DNA of 64,000 nucleotides, from contig NZ_CAMGYZ010000012.1 in the NCBI RefSeq assembly GCF_946151055.1, forward strand, positions 1 through 64,000, read 5' to 3'. Below are positions 34,500-43,900 of this stretch, piece by piece; the stretch's first letter is position 1, and every line of letters starts with the position of its first letter. This DNA is from Bacillus sp. Marseille-Q3570. GTDB taxonomy: Bacteria > Bacillota > Bacilli > Bacillales > Fictibacillaceae. Under the pieces are notes generated by a model that saw nothing but the letters and a program-made list of their open reading frames with translations, made no database searches and was not told where the DNA came from. The position numbers and the translations under genes are program-made.

Positions 34500-35342
34500 T
34501 TATCTGCGTGATAGATCACAGACCCATAAGTTCATGTCTTCTAATTTATTGAAGATGTTGCAGTTTTTCGTGAACCGACCCTTGTATGCGTATTTCCGTT
34601 GATGGAAAACCGCGTTCATCCCGAAGGATAGAGCCCTTGCGATCGAGTATGAACAAAAGATTTTCTGTTCTTTCAATTCATTTTCAAGGTTTGCGATAAG
34701 GATCTTCATCAGTCCGTTCTTCCGATGCTCAGGCAGTGTGGCACAATCGGTCAATTCTGCATTATGATATTTCCGATTGATATCCGCAGAGGCCGCACTT
34801 ACGATTTTCCCTTCCGATTCCGCAACATAGAAAATCGAATCATGCTTCATCAATTTCGAGATGTAATCCGGATCGTTCATTGGGGTCGGATAGATCTCGA
34901 AAACGGCTTGATAGAGGTTCGAAAGCTCTTTTGCATCTTCTTCTTCTGCTTTTCTGATCGTATAGCCGGATGCACTTGGAACATCAAGGGTACAGTTGAT
35001 TTCTTTTACCTGTTGCAGGGTTTCATCTTCAAAGATCCAATAGTCACTCGTCCGGCGGCTGTTTTCCGAAAACAGAGCCATCGAATAAGCATCACTACCA
35101 TTAAAGTAACCGGTATAAAGAGCTTCAAATTGATAACCCAGCTCTAAGAAAGTCTTCCAATCTTGTTGTCTCGATTTGACTATGACTTTTGTAAACGGAT
35201 GTTCATCCAATAGACGCATTATTTGTTTATGGATCGAAGCCACATTCCCGCGATAATCTTCCACTTTCAAACGTTCATTAAAAAAATCCAAACTAACATC
35301 CATCGTATAATCATTAGAGCTTACTACCCGATCCTCTTTCAT
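34500..35342 (-). CDS. ablB: Beta-lysine N6-acetyltransferase (AblB/YodP)
   Basis: A 280-residue GNAT acetyltransferase of the AblB type, which acetylates beta-lysine to N6-acetyl-beta-lysine, an osmolyte or an intermediate in lysine breakdown. The N-terminal 130 residues are specific to AblB (VIVKSRQQDWKTFLELGYQF, ALYTGYFNGSDAY); the GNAT core from 135 onward includes TDCATLPEHRKNGLMKILI. The ATG at 35342 has GAGG eight bases upstream; another ATG six codons earlier is possible. It precedes the activator and kamA on the same strand. Confidence 0.9.
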   Translation of the reverse strand: MKEDRVVSSNDYTMDVSLDFFNERLKVEDYRGNVASIHKQIMRLLDEHPFTKVIVKSRQQDWKTFLELGYQFEALYTGYFNGSDAYSMALFSENSRRTSDYWIFEDETLQQVKEINCTLDVPSASGYTIRKAEEEDAKELSNLYQAVFEIYPTPMNDPDYISKLMKHDSIFYVAESEGKIVSAASADINRKYHNAELTDCATLPEHRKNGLMKILIANLENELKEQKIFCSYSIARALSFGMNAVFHQRKYAYKGRFTKNCNIFNKLEDMNLWVCDLSRR

Positions 35343-35487
35343 GACGTTGACCTCTCTCATCCTGCCAAAACCCCTTTCAAGAAGTAGTGATTACTTTTAT
35401 AGTTGTTAAATTCCATATGTATATGGCTTTTTCCTTTAATATGCTTATGATAGAAAAGCTTCAAACTGAATCTATAGTTGAAGATGA

Positions 35488-35510
35488 CCCCAAACACCTA
35501 ATGTTTGGGT
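35488..35510. other. Perfect 8-base hairpin or operator in the ablB upstream gap
   Basis: CCCAAACA and TGTTTGGG (35489-35496 and 35502-35509) surround five bases. No T-run follows on either strand, so it is more likely an operator or small hairpin than a terminator. Nothing else is evident in 35361-35572. Confidence 0.4.
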
Positions 35511-35572
35511 AATGATACTACCTAACCACTGATTGAACAAATAATCGAAAAAGTGAACAGATTGGACGTCAT

Positions 35573-35611
35573 AAAAAAAGATCACAGTTTCTCATACGTT
35601 CTGTGATCTTT
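35573..35611 (-). terminator. Terminator of the TRIC-family gene
   Basis: AAAGATCACAG and CTGTGATCTTT arms with a T-run on the minus strand, seven bases after the gene end. Confidence 0.85.
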
Positions 35612-35617
35612 CATATG

Positions 35618-36223
35618 CTAAAAGGTTTGTAAATAACGGTGTGGGAGCTTCCAGCGGTATTTGGCCGAACACATCCGCAAGAAGATGAGGACTGCACACA
35701 ATAAATACAGTTCCCATGGATCATTTGTTATTTCAAGTCCGATGAATACACCAGCAATGATCGCCCATGCTGCGTAGATATCGTATCGCAGGACGGTCGG
35801 TTTCCTTCCTGCGAGCAGGTCGCGGACAATACCTCCGCCCGTTCCAGTCATGACCGCAGCCATGATGACAGCGGATAAGGAATGCCCTGCAACTGATGCG
35901 TACATCGCCCCTTGTACTGCAAATGTCGCCAGCCCGATTGCATCAAAAAAGTTCAACCATGCTCTTGTAAAATGAATCCACGTATCCGGGATGATGAACA
36001 CGATGAAAATAAGAAGTACCGTGACTTTGATGAGTATTTCTTGCTGCCAAAGCGTCGCCATTGGAACTTCTATCAATATATTTCGAATGATCCCGCCTCC
36101 AAAAGCAGTAGCCAGACCGAGGATCATCACACCTAGTAAATCATAATCTTCTTCCATGGCGACAATCGCGCCACTGATTGCAAATGCCAATGTGCCAATT
36201 ACATTGAGGACGTCCCATGTCAA
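35618..36223 (-). CDS. Trimeric intracellular cation channel family protein (UPF0126)
   Basis: A 201-residue, seven-helix membrane protein with two copies of the family motif: ATAFGGGIIRNILI near residue 40 and MTGTGGGIVRDLLAGRKP near residue 125. Members such as YvgT form TRIC-like cation channels; the glycine-rich kinks line the pore. A TTG at 36223 lies eight bases after GGGGA and is preferred; a GTG two codons earlier is too close to that site. Physiological role in bacteria is unclear. Confidence 0.85.
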   Translation of the reverse strand: MTWDVLNVIGTLAFAISGAIVAMEEDYDLLGVMILGLATAFGGGIIRNILIEVPMATLWQQEILIKVTVLLIFIVFIIPDTWIHFTRAWLNFFDAIGLATFAVQGAMYASVAGHSLSAVIMAAVMTGTGGGIVRDLLAGRKPTVLRYDIYAAWAIIAGVFIGLEITNDPWELYLLCAVLIFLRMCSAKYRWKLPHRYLQTF

Positions 36224-36392
36224 TTGCACTCTCCCCTTTTACACTGAATCTATTTTTTCTATTATTCCCATATATTTTTAAACCAAAATCGAGTGTACAA
36301 TGTTTCAGCGGAAATGGCAATCATATTCAGTTTTTATCCTTTTAACGGTCTGTGCCCCTTTTTACTTAAAGAGTTCACGTTTCAAAATTGTG

Positions 36393-36525
36393 CAACGGAC
36401 AAAAGGGACGTTATTTGCCTCAATTTAAATGCATTAAAAAATCAAGCGGACACCAGAGATCTTATTTATGATGAAACCAAGGAATGAACCTCACTTCGAC
36501 TTAAATAAGCGCTGTGATGTCCGCT
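36393..36525. repeat. GGACAC palindromic cluster A
   Basis: Two forward units (36393-36416 and 36444-36468) and one inverted unit (36502-36525) share the GGACA...CTTATTT core. The second and third pair over about 24 bases (AGCGGACA...CTTATTTA against TAAATAAG...TGTCCGCT) with four mismatches. It occupies the 420-base gap between the TRIC gene and the sulfurtransferase, where no gene is seen. Confidence 0.75.
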
Positions 36526-36646
36526 GAATTTTTTCTACTTGATTATTGTATTTCCACTATCTTGATCATCCATTTGTACCTACAATTTTTCTATTCTAAA
36601 AATCTCTGATCAGTACGGTACGTGAAATTTAAATGGCGTTTCCGTT

Positions 36647-37474
36647 CTACAATTGATCTGTTTCCACTGGATTCTCATTGTAGGAGCTCCAGTCGCTCCA
36701 GCTGCCTACATAGAGCTTGCTTTTCTTGTCGATTTCATCAAGGGCGAGGACGTTCACACATGCTGTGACACCTGAGCCGCAATAATTGATGATAGGTTTG
36801 TGTAACTGGTCCTGGAAACGATCTTTCAATTGATCTTTCGATTTCCATTTCCCTTGTTCCAGATTATCTCCAAAAAATTTATTTTGCGCTGTTGGGATAT
36901 GCCCTGCTTTCGGATCGATGGGTTCTGATTTTCCAGCAAAACGTTCGCCATCCCTTGCATCGACCAGGATCATATCATCAAGTTGTGAGGCGAGCTTGAC
37001 TTCTGCCAGATCAGCGACCATGTCCTCCTTTATATTCGGTCGATAAGTCGTCTTCACTACATCCGGTAATTTTTCGGTGAGTGGATACCCTTTCTTCTCC
37101 CATTCATGGATTCCACCATCAAGGACATACGCTTCCTCGTGGCCGAGATACTTGAGCATCCACCATAATCTAGCAGCCATCGCTGTATTCTGTGCATCAT
37201 AAGCAACCACCGTTTTCGAGTCATCAATGCCGATCGCACCCAGGAATTGGAGAAATTCATCAAGTTTCGGCAATGGATGACGACCTCCATGACCTTGAAC
37301 TTGTCCGGAAAGATTCTTTTCAAGATCGGCATAACTTGCTCCTGGAATATGTGCATCCTGGTACTCTTCCATTCCACGTTCTTTTTCCTGTAGATAGAAA
37401 CGGCAATCGACTGGTACGACATTTGAGTCATCCAGTCTTGAATGCAACCAATCCGCTGAAACGATATTTTTCAT
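36647..37474 (-). CDS. Sulfurtransferase (3-mercaptopyruvate/thiosulfate type)
   Basis: A 275-residue double-rhodanese protein. The inactive N-terminal domain (VDCRFYLQEKE, HIPGASYADLE) is followed by the active one with C232 in YCGSGVTACV. The CGSGVT loop is of the mercaptopyruvate sulfurtransferase kind rather than CRKGVT of thiosulfate sulfurtransferase. It would pass sulfane sulfur to cyanide or thiol acceptors. AGGTG precedes the ATG; it is divergent from patA. Confidence 0.9.
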   Translation of the reverse strand: MKNIVSADWLHSRLDDSNVVPVDCRFYLQEKERGMEEYQDAHIPGASYADLEKNLSGQVQGHGGRHPLPKLDEFLQFLGAIGIDDSKTVVAYDAQNTAMAARLWWMLKYLGHEEAYVLDGGIHEWEKKGYPLTEKLPDVVKTTYRPNIKEDMVADLAEVKLASQLDDMILVDARDGERFAGKSEPIDPKAGHIPTAQNKFFGDNLEQGKWKSKDQLKDRFQDQLHKPIINYCGSGVTACVNVLALDEIDKKSKLYVGSWSDWSSYNENPVETDQL

Positions 37475-37635
37475 AGATTACACCTACTTTATCAGGATTT
37501 TCTATCATTGTATCGAAATCAATTGAAAAAACACAAATGATCGACCGCTTCCGTTGACGCTGCCAAGCTAACACGCTAAACTTCAAATAGATTACATACC
37601 AACAGTAGTGATTCCGATAAGGAGTGGGACCCATA

Positions 37636-38796
37636 ATGGAACAATTTATAAATCCAAGAGTCAAAGAAATACAGATTTCAGGGATACGCCAGTTTTTCAA
37701 CCGTGTTTCAGAGTTTCCAGAAGCGATTTCCCTGACCCTCGGACTGCCCGATTTCCCTACACCTGAACATGTGAAGGACGCTGGCAAAACGGCGATCGAT
37801 GAGAATAGAACGACCTACACGCATAATGCGGGTTCGATTGATTTGAGAACGGCGATCGCCCAGTTCGTCCAAGAAAAATATGCGCTGGATTATCGTGCTG
37901 AGGATGAAGTGATTGCCACAAGCGGTGCAAGTGAAGCGATTGATATTTCTTTGCGGACGCTGCTTGTCGAGGGGGATGAGGTGATTTTGCCAGGACCTGT
38001 ATACCCTGGGTATGAGCCTGTCATCCATTTATGCGGGGCGGAACCGGTCCATGTTGATACGAGGGATACAGGTTTCAAGCTGACGGCATCTTTGATTGAA
38101 GAGCATCTGACAGACCGTACGAAATGCGTCATACTACCTTACCCTTCCAATCCTACCGGTGTTTCTTTGACAGGTGATGAAATCGAAGAAATCGCTGAAC
38201 TTTTAAAAGATAAAAATATATTCGTCCTATCTGATGAGATTTATAGCGAGTTGACATATGGTGAACCACACCGATCCATCGCTGGTCTTGAAGGTATGAA
38301 AGAAAAAACGATCGTCATCAACGGCTTGTCTAAATCGCATTCGATGACGGGTTGGCGAATCGGGTATATCCTTGGAGATGCTGCGATTACACAGCATATT
38401 CTTAAAGTCCATCAATACAACGTGACCTGTGTTTCATCGATCACACAGGCTGCAGCTGTACAAGCATTGACGGAAGGTAAAGATGATGCTGGTCCGATGC
38501 GTGAAATTTACAAAGAACGGTTGGACTATTGCTATGATCGACTGTTGAAAATGGGACTGGAAACATATGAACCTACCGGAGCGTTCTATTTGTTCCCTTC
38601 TATCGAACAATTCGGCATGAAGTCCTGGGAGTTTGCGACGAAATTGTTGGAAAAGGAAAAGCTTGCGGTCGTGCCAGGCGTCGCCTTTTCAGATTACGGG
38701 GACGAATACATCCGGATTTCTTATGCTTACCATAAAGACCAGTTGAAAGAAGGGCTCGATCGATTAGAGCGGTTTGTCAGCAAACTTAAATCATGA
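37636..38796 (+). CDS. patA: Aromatic/N-acetyl-diaminopimelate aminotransferase, PatA type
   Basis: A 386-residue class I PLP aminotransferase. Landmarks include LTLGLPDFPTPEHV, PYPSNPTGVSL, VLSDEIYSELTYG and the PLP lysine in INGLSKSHSMTGWRIG. Similarity to Bacillus PatA is extensive, which is linked to lysine biosynthesis by the acetylated route. The ATG at 37636 is chosen by comparison; a GTG four codons earlier adjoins AAGGAG too closely. Single gene with a shared terminator. Confidence 0.9.
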   Translation: MEQFINPRVKEIQISGIRQFFNRVSEFPEAISLTLGLPDFPTPEHVKDAGKTAIDENRTTYTHNAGSIDLRTAIAQFVQEKYALDYRAEDEVIATSGASEAIDISLRTLLVEGDEVILPGPVYPGYEPVIHLCGAEPVHVDTRDTGFKLTASLIEEHLTDRTKCVILPYPSNPTGVSLTGDEIEEIAELLKDKNIFVLSDEIYSELTYGEPHRSIAGLEGMKEKTIVINGLSKSHSMTGWRIGYILGDAAITQHILKVHQYNVTCVSSITQAAAVQALTEGKDDAGPMREIYKERLDYCYDRLLKMGLETYEPTGAFYLFPSIEQFGMKSWEFATKLLEKEKLAVVPGVAFSDYGDEYIRISYAYHKDQLKEGLDRLERFVSKLKS

Positions 38797-38811
38797 ATAG
38801 GTTGATATTTA

Positions 38812-38850
38812 AGAGAGCGGGTTGCCCAATATAGGTCACCCGCTCTTTTA
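38812..38850 (+). terminator. Bidirectional terminator
   Basis: AGAGCGGGT and ACCCGCTCT arms around a 20-base loop, with T-run on the plus strand and A-rich flank; it lies between patA and a convergent membrane-protein gene. Confidence 0.8.
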
Positions 38851-39300
38851 TACATCTACGTGCTTTTTTAAGATAAGAAAATACCCATAACTAACGAGAT
38901 AAGCCAATAGATAAGATACAAATGTCCAAAATATGTTCCATCCATTGAAGTAATGGACCATGTCTATTGAAACGCCTATGAACTCGATAATCGTCGTAAT
39001 CAAGGTGACGGCAAAGATCAAAATCCATCGGTTAAGGTGAGATCGTTTGATGAAAAAAAACAGATAAGCTGCTAAAATCGGATAGACACCTAAATACATC
39101 GGAAGTGCCGCAACCGTCTCAATCTCCCGCTCCGGACTGATCCTCCAGAACTCCATGTGAAACCCGAGGACGTCAAAAGTAAATGCGACGACTGATGCGA
39201 ATGGTGCTATCAACAGAAATATCTTCAAATCTTTTTTGATCAGGTAGATTCCAGGAATCCACGGTATGATCAAGCCGAATATTATGTTCATCCACATCAT
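38848..39300 (-). CDS. Multi-pass membrane protein (CBO0543-like)
   Basis: A 150-residue protein with about five membrane helices and short loops. The pattern (IIPWIPGIYL, FDVLGFHMEFW, VYPILAAYLFFF) resembles the CBO0543 integral membrane family of spore-formers. AAGGAG stands six bases before the first ATG. No catalytic residue stands out; function unknown. Confidence 0.65.
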   Translation of the reverse strand: MMWMNIIFGLIIPWIPGIYLIKKDLKIFLLIAPFASVVAFTFDVLGFHMEFWRISPEREIETVAALPMYLGVYPILAAYLFFFIKRSHLNRWILIFAVTLITTIIEFIGVSIDMVHYFNGWNIFWTFVSYLLAYLVSYGYFLILKKHVDV

Positions 39301-39365
39301 AACTCACTCCTTATTACAGGATTGAGTTTAAATCAACATTTTATACCTATTGGCAGATCTATTGT

Positions 39366-39902
39366 TTAATGCTTATACCAGCCTTCATCGAAATCCAGTC
39401 CTAATGACTTCCCATATTCAATCGCAAACGCTATAAAATGTGATCCTCTTGCGGTGATCAGATTGTCATCAACGACTACTGGTTTGTCAATGAAATCCGC
39501 TTTGCTGAACGTACCGAGGAAATGACGTTGTTCTTCAGTCAATCCAGTCGTATACTTTTTCCCATCGAGCAATCCGCTCATTGATAACAAATAAGGAGCA
39601 CTTGATATAGCACCGATCCACATCCTTTTCTTGTGTAACTTCCGAAGAAAAGCGATAAGTTCAGGGTGGTCGACAAGGTGTCTGAAATCATCGGCTCCAG
39701 GGAAAGCAATACTGTCGAGGGCACTGACATCTACTTCATCAATTCGAACATCCGGGAAACACCTTAGCCCTGCTTCCCCCTTCACCTCCTGTTTATCCAA
39801 CCCAATAAAAACAATCGGTTTCTTACCCTGTTTTAAAATCGATAACAGTACGGATAATTCATATTCACTGAACCTTGGATAAAGCATTATGCCAGTGTAC
39901 AT
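39366..39902 (-). CDS. DJ-1/PfpI-family protein with serine in place of the nucleophile cysteine
   Basis: A 178-residue DJ-1/PfpI domain. The nucleophile elbow reads GAISSAPYLL with serine (S100) where active members have cysteine, so the usual cysteine chemistry is not possible. GIMLYPRFSEYEL at the start, AFPGADDFR in the middle and ITARGSHFIAFAIEYG late keep the fold. It may be a binding protein or sensor. A good ribosome binding site (GGAGGG) is present. Confidence 0.78.
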   Translation of the reverse strand: MYTGIMLYPRFSEYELSVLLSILKQGKKPIVFIGLDKQEVKGEAGLRCFPDVRIDEVDVSALDSIAFPGADDFRHLVDHPELIAFLRKLHKKRMWIGAISSAPYLLSMSGLLDGKKYTTGLTEEQRHFLGTFSKADFIDKPVVVDDNLITARGSHFIAFAIEYGKSLGLDFDEGWYKH

Positions 39903-39922
39903 GACTTTTTCCCTCCTCAGGT

Positions 39923-40246
39923 CTAAGTGTTGAATTCATAGATCCTGCTGATTTTGTCTTGCAATTGTTCCATTTGAACGAATCTTGCCTCCCGGATCAT
40001 TTCTTTTCCGTCAACATATAAAAGGAGGACAGGCACAGTGAAGATTGATAGATGGCCAGCAATTGCCTCAACATCATCAACATTTACATGAGCCAGTCGG
40101 ATTTCGGGAAACTGGGTCAACATTTCTTGAACTTTAGGAAGCAATGCATGGCAGACACCGCAGTTCGTCCGGGAAATGTAGATGAAGCTTAGTCGGTTCA
40201 CTTCTATAAAGTTATCGACCTCTTCTATCGAATGAAGATCTTTCAT
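39923..40246 (-). CDS. Thioredoxin-family protein
   Basis: A 107-residue thioredoxin fold with CGVC in ISRTNCGVCHALLPK near residue 30 and the cis-proline in FTVPVLLLYVDG. Length and pattern fit YusE/YdfQ-like thioredoxins of Bacillus. It probably reduces disulfides in the cytoplasm. GGAG precedes the ATG. It lies 20 bases before the DJ-1-like gene and may be in the same transcript. Confidence 0.88.
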   Translation of the reverse strand: MKDLHSIEEVDNFIEVNRLSFIYISRTNCGVCHALLPKVQEMLTQFPEIRLAHVNVDDVEAIAGHLSIFTVPVLLLYVDGKEMIREARFVQMEQLQDKISRIYEFNT

Positions 40247-40332
40247 TAAAGAGACGCTCCTTTTCAGCTTCGATTGTCATTTATCCTTACTTCTTTATAG
40301 ATTGCGATTTTCCTTTTCACGCCTATATAGAA

Positions 40333-40376
40333 ATAGGCTTCCCTGAACATCCTTTTTGATGTCGGAAAGCCTTTTT
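40333..40376 (-). terminator. Terminator of the dynA unit
   Basis: AGGCTT and AAGCCT outer arms with CATC/GATG paired inside, followed by A/T-rich DNA on the minus strand. It ends the dynA to DUF2533 gene set; 40377-40508 holds no gene. Confidence 0.7.
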
Positions 40377-40508
40377 CATATAACCTTGATATGTTGTTGT
40401 CCTACTTTTTACACTTTGTCCGGATCATTCAGAAAGCTTGTCCAGAAAATTTGCGAATTGGTTTCGATAAATCTGGATCTTGCTGTTATAACTGAATTCG
40501 CCGTAAAC

Positions 40509-40766
40509 TCAACGCTTGCAATACTCCTCGACCATTTCTTTCGTTACGTTCTTCCGCTGCGGGACGATGCCTTTTCGCGCAAGATCGTTGATTTCATCTG
40601 TCAGTTTGTTGATTTCAATCAATTCTTGTTCGAATGTTTTTTCCTCTTTACATTTCAAAAGCGCTTGTTCGATCAATTGTTCGCGTTTTTGATCAAGCTC
40701 CGAAAAGATCCGGACTCTTTCATGTTGATCATTACTATGTTTTGAAATATCGTGGTGGACTGACAA
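40509..40766 (-). CDS. ypbS: YpbS-like protein (DUF2533)
   Basis: An 85-residue, helical, charged protein starting MSVHHDISKHSNDQHE, matching YpbS, the neighbour of dynA (ypbR) in B. subtilis. It starts at TTG with GGAGG seven bases upstream. Function unknown; the conserved neighbourhood suggests a link to the dynamin. Confidence 0.75.
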   Translation of the reverse strand: MSVHHDISKHSNDQHERVRIFSELDQKREQLIEQALLKCKEEKTFEQELIEINKLTDEINDLARKGIVPQRKNVTKEMVEEYCKR

Positions 40767-40777
40767 TGCGATTCCTC

Positions 40778-40963
40778 CTACTGTTTCTTCTTTTCTTTTT
40801 CAATCAGCTTTTGGACGTTCTCTTTCGGTTTCCAACAGTTGAAGCGGTAGTCGGGTTTCGTTTCATATCCTAGCCTGCTGCAGAAGTGTCGGACCCCGTC
40901 ATCACCTTTTTGGACCTCGAAATGGATACAGGTCGCGCAGCAATGGAACCTGCTATCCTTCAT
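40778..40963 (-). CDS. Small cysteine-rich protein
   Basis: A 61-residue protein with CCATC near residue 8 and two further cysteines (HFCSRLG and FNCWKP), so five cysteines that may hold zinc or an iron-sulfur cluster. GAGG lies six bases before the ATG at 40963, which overlaps the dynA end by 11 bases. It is part of the dynA unit. Not assigned to a named family. Confidence 0.72.
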   Translation of the reverse strand: MKDSRFHCCATCIHFEVQKGDDGVRHFCSRLGYETKPDYRFNCWKPKENVQKLIEKEKKKQ

Positions 40964-43900
40964 GTTTTGCCTCAATGCCATTGTTCATGATAGATGTTAA
41001 TTCACGACGCGTTTCGATCAACCCACCAAGCTGCTCCTTTGAGGCGAATGCTTCAAGGATACCTGCATAATATTGATCGACTTCTTCGATGAATTGCTGC
41101 TTCAAGTGATTGATTTCTTTTTCAAGGCCTTCACTATAAAATGTACTGAATTGGGATGTAAAGGTTTCGACGACTGCTTGCAACTGTGGTTGGATTTTTT
41201 CAGAGAGTTCCTGGCGCAGAACCTCTCTTCCGTTCCCTTCGAAAAATTGCTTAGGGTTTTTGAACTTTTTCAATGAAGTCTTCAGCTCTGCAAACGTTTC
41301 TCTTGGCCATTCCGGTTCAATCGACGGCGTGTCGATCGTCAATTCCTCTGACTTCAGCAACTGACATGAGCTTCGTTCTGCTACATGGTTCTCAATCATT
41401 TCATGGAAACGATCGCGCTGGTGGTTGAAATGTTTTTCAATACGCAATGTTGTTGCTCTCAGTTCTTGAGAGAGCTGGAACAGCATCGATTCCAACAATT
41501 CATCAAGACATTTTTCCAGCTGGTTCGGCTTCATATCTTTTGTCAGAACTGACGGATTGAAAGCAACCTTGTATTCATCATTGAATGTCAGCATCATCCG
41601 TTGAACGACATAATGCAATAGTTCGTTCGTCTCTTGGACCACTGATTTTTTATACGGAGAAAGAGCATACGCGTTGATATGATCGATGATCTCTGTCTTT
41701 TCACTTTCCAGCCGTACCTTTTCCCGTTCTTGATGTTCTTCATCAGATTGGGCATGCTCGATCCACTTGGTCAACCGGTTTAAACCTGATTTCATCAGTT
41801 CATTCGCTTGATTGACGGATACTTCATTCCGTTCCCTGATCGTTGCTGTTTCGAACTCGTTTTCAAAGCAGGCAAAGTTCGAGTGTTCACCTTCACCGCC
41901 TTCTTTACGCTCCAATAATGCTAGTTTACTGGATAAGGCATACATGCGCGGAAACCGGATTCCGTATTCGATGAGTTGTTCTGTCACATAACCGACGACT
42001 GCTTCACGTTCTTCCTCGTCTTTCGCCAAATCCGCAGCGTTGATGACAAAGTACATTTTATCCATGGAGAACGTGTCCTTCACCCGGCCCAATTGGATGA
42101 GGAAATCACGGTCAGCTTTTGAAAAAGCATGGTTATAATAAGTGACGAATATGATCGCATCGGCATTTTTGATGTAATCGAAAGCGACTGATGTGTGGCG
42201 GGCATTGATGGAATCAGCTCCTGGCGTATCAACGAGTGTAATTCCTTGCCGAGTCAGTTCACAGTCATAGTAAAGTTCGACGGACTCTGTAAAACAAGCC
42301 TTTTCCTCTTGAGCGACGAACGATGAAAAATTTTCATGCGCGATGATCTGATCTGTTCCAAGATACTCTTTCATCACCGAATAACCCTTTTCTACCGCTT
42401 TCAAAAAATTATAATGGGGATCAGGCTTTTCAGTGGAAATCCTATTGATGGCTTCCAGCGCCTCATCTATTGATTCACAACTTTCGTCAAAACGATGCAA
42501 GGAATGCTTCAGCTCTTCAACCAGTACCTCAGGCGATTTCATTTCGATTTTGACTGTGCCATGCGGGTATTCTTCTGTCACCGGTAAAATTTTATTGATC
42601 GTCGCTGTCGTCGGGTTCGGTGAAACAGGCAGGACATGATCCTTCAGCCAGGCGTTGGCGAAGGACGATTTACCTGCGCTGAATGCTCCGAACAAGGCTA
42701 CTGTATACTGCTGGTTTTTGATTTTTTCGGAACGATCCTTCATTCGGCTTTTCAAATCTCGTAACGAGTTCCAACGAGATAACAGTTCAACTGTCTTGTC
42801 TAATTGACTCGCCGATTCCTGGACTTGTGATTTTGAATATTGCACAGTATTCTCTTCAAACCGATTTTCTGTCGGTTCTTTACTTTGTGCCTCCTGTTCT
42901 TCGACTTTCGTCCAGGTGCCTATATCTCCCTGGACGTTGAAAGACTGCTTCACTTGTTCAGACCATTGTGCAGCTTCAGGCATGTGTTCATCTGTGTGTA
43001 GCATTTCGTTCAATTCCTTATGCTCTTGCTTAAAGCTTTGCTTATGTTCATAGGCTTTTTCCGCTTGCGCGTGTTGTTCCGTCAAATCAGCTCGTTTTGC
43101 TTCAATCTCTTTCATCTCGGGTTTGATGTGTTTGTTTGCATACGCAGATTTAATCGCCTTGAAAATTTGAATCGCAGTTCGTCTGTATTGTTTTTTCAAG
43201 TCATCTTCAACATCGCGATTGTATTGGAGCACATAGGTTTCATTGAACGTTGCGCCTTTTTGCTGCAGTCGCTCGACGTCATCAGCAGTAAATCGATGTT
43301 CCATTTCGTGTATTTCGTTTTCCAAAACAGGATCATTCACGTTCAACTGGTCGATTTGTTTTTGGAGTTCTTCTTTTATATGCCACTCCAATTCAGCAGT
43401 GACTTTTTCATTGACCGCTTCGACATATTGTTCTATTCGTGATGCACGTTCTTCTTCCGTCTTTCTCCGGGCGAACAAGAAGCCTGTCTTGAAATCTTCT
43501 TTCATCGCTTCCAAAACCTCACGACCAAGCTCGCGGACTTCATAAGGGGCAATCCTTGCATTATCGATCAGTTTTTTCAATTGATCAGCAAACTCTTTTT
43601 CTACGTGACCCTCTTGCTTTTCAAGCTGTTCTTTTCTCTCTGTCAATGCGGACATTTCTTCCTGAAGACCTTCAAGGGCTGAATCCTGATCAGAGAGATC
43701 TGGATATTTCTTTTCCAAATAATCCACAGTCAATTTAGCCGACATATGATCCAACGTTTGATGGATGAATTTCTGCTTGTTGATTTTGATTTCCTTCAAT
43801 TCATCCTGCAACTCAGCCAACTGATTGTTTGCATGGTCCTCTTTTTTAAGCGTCGTAAAATAAATCCCGCTTGCCTGGACGCCCCACTGTTTGAATGCGT

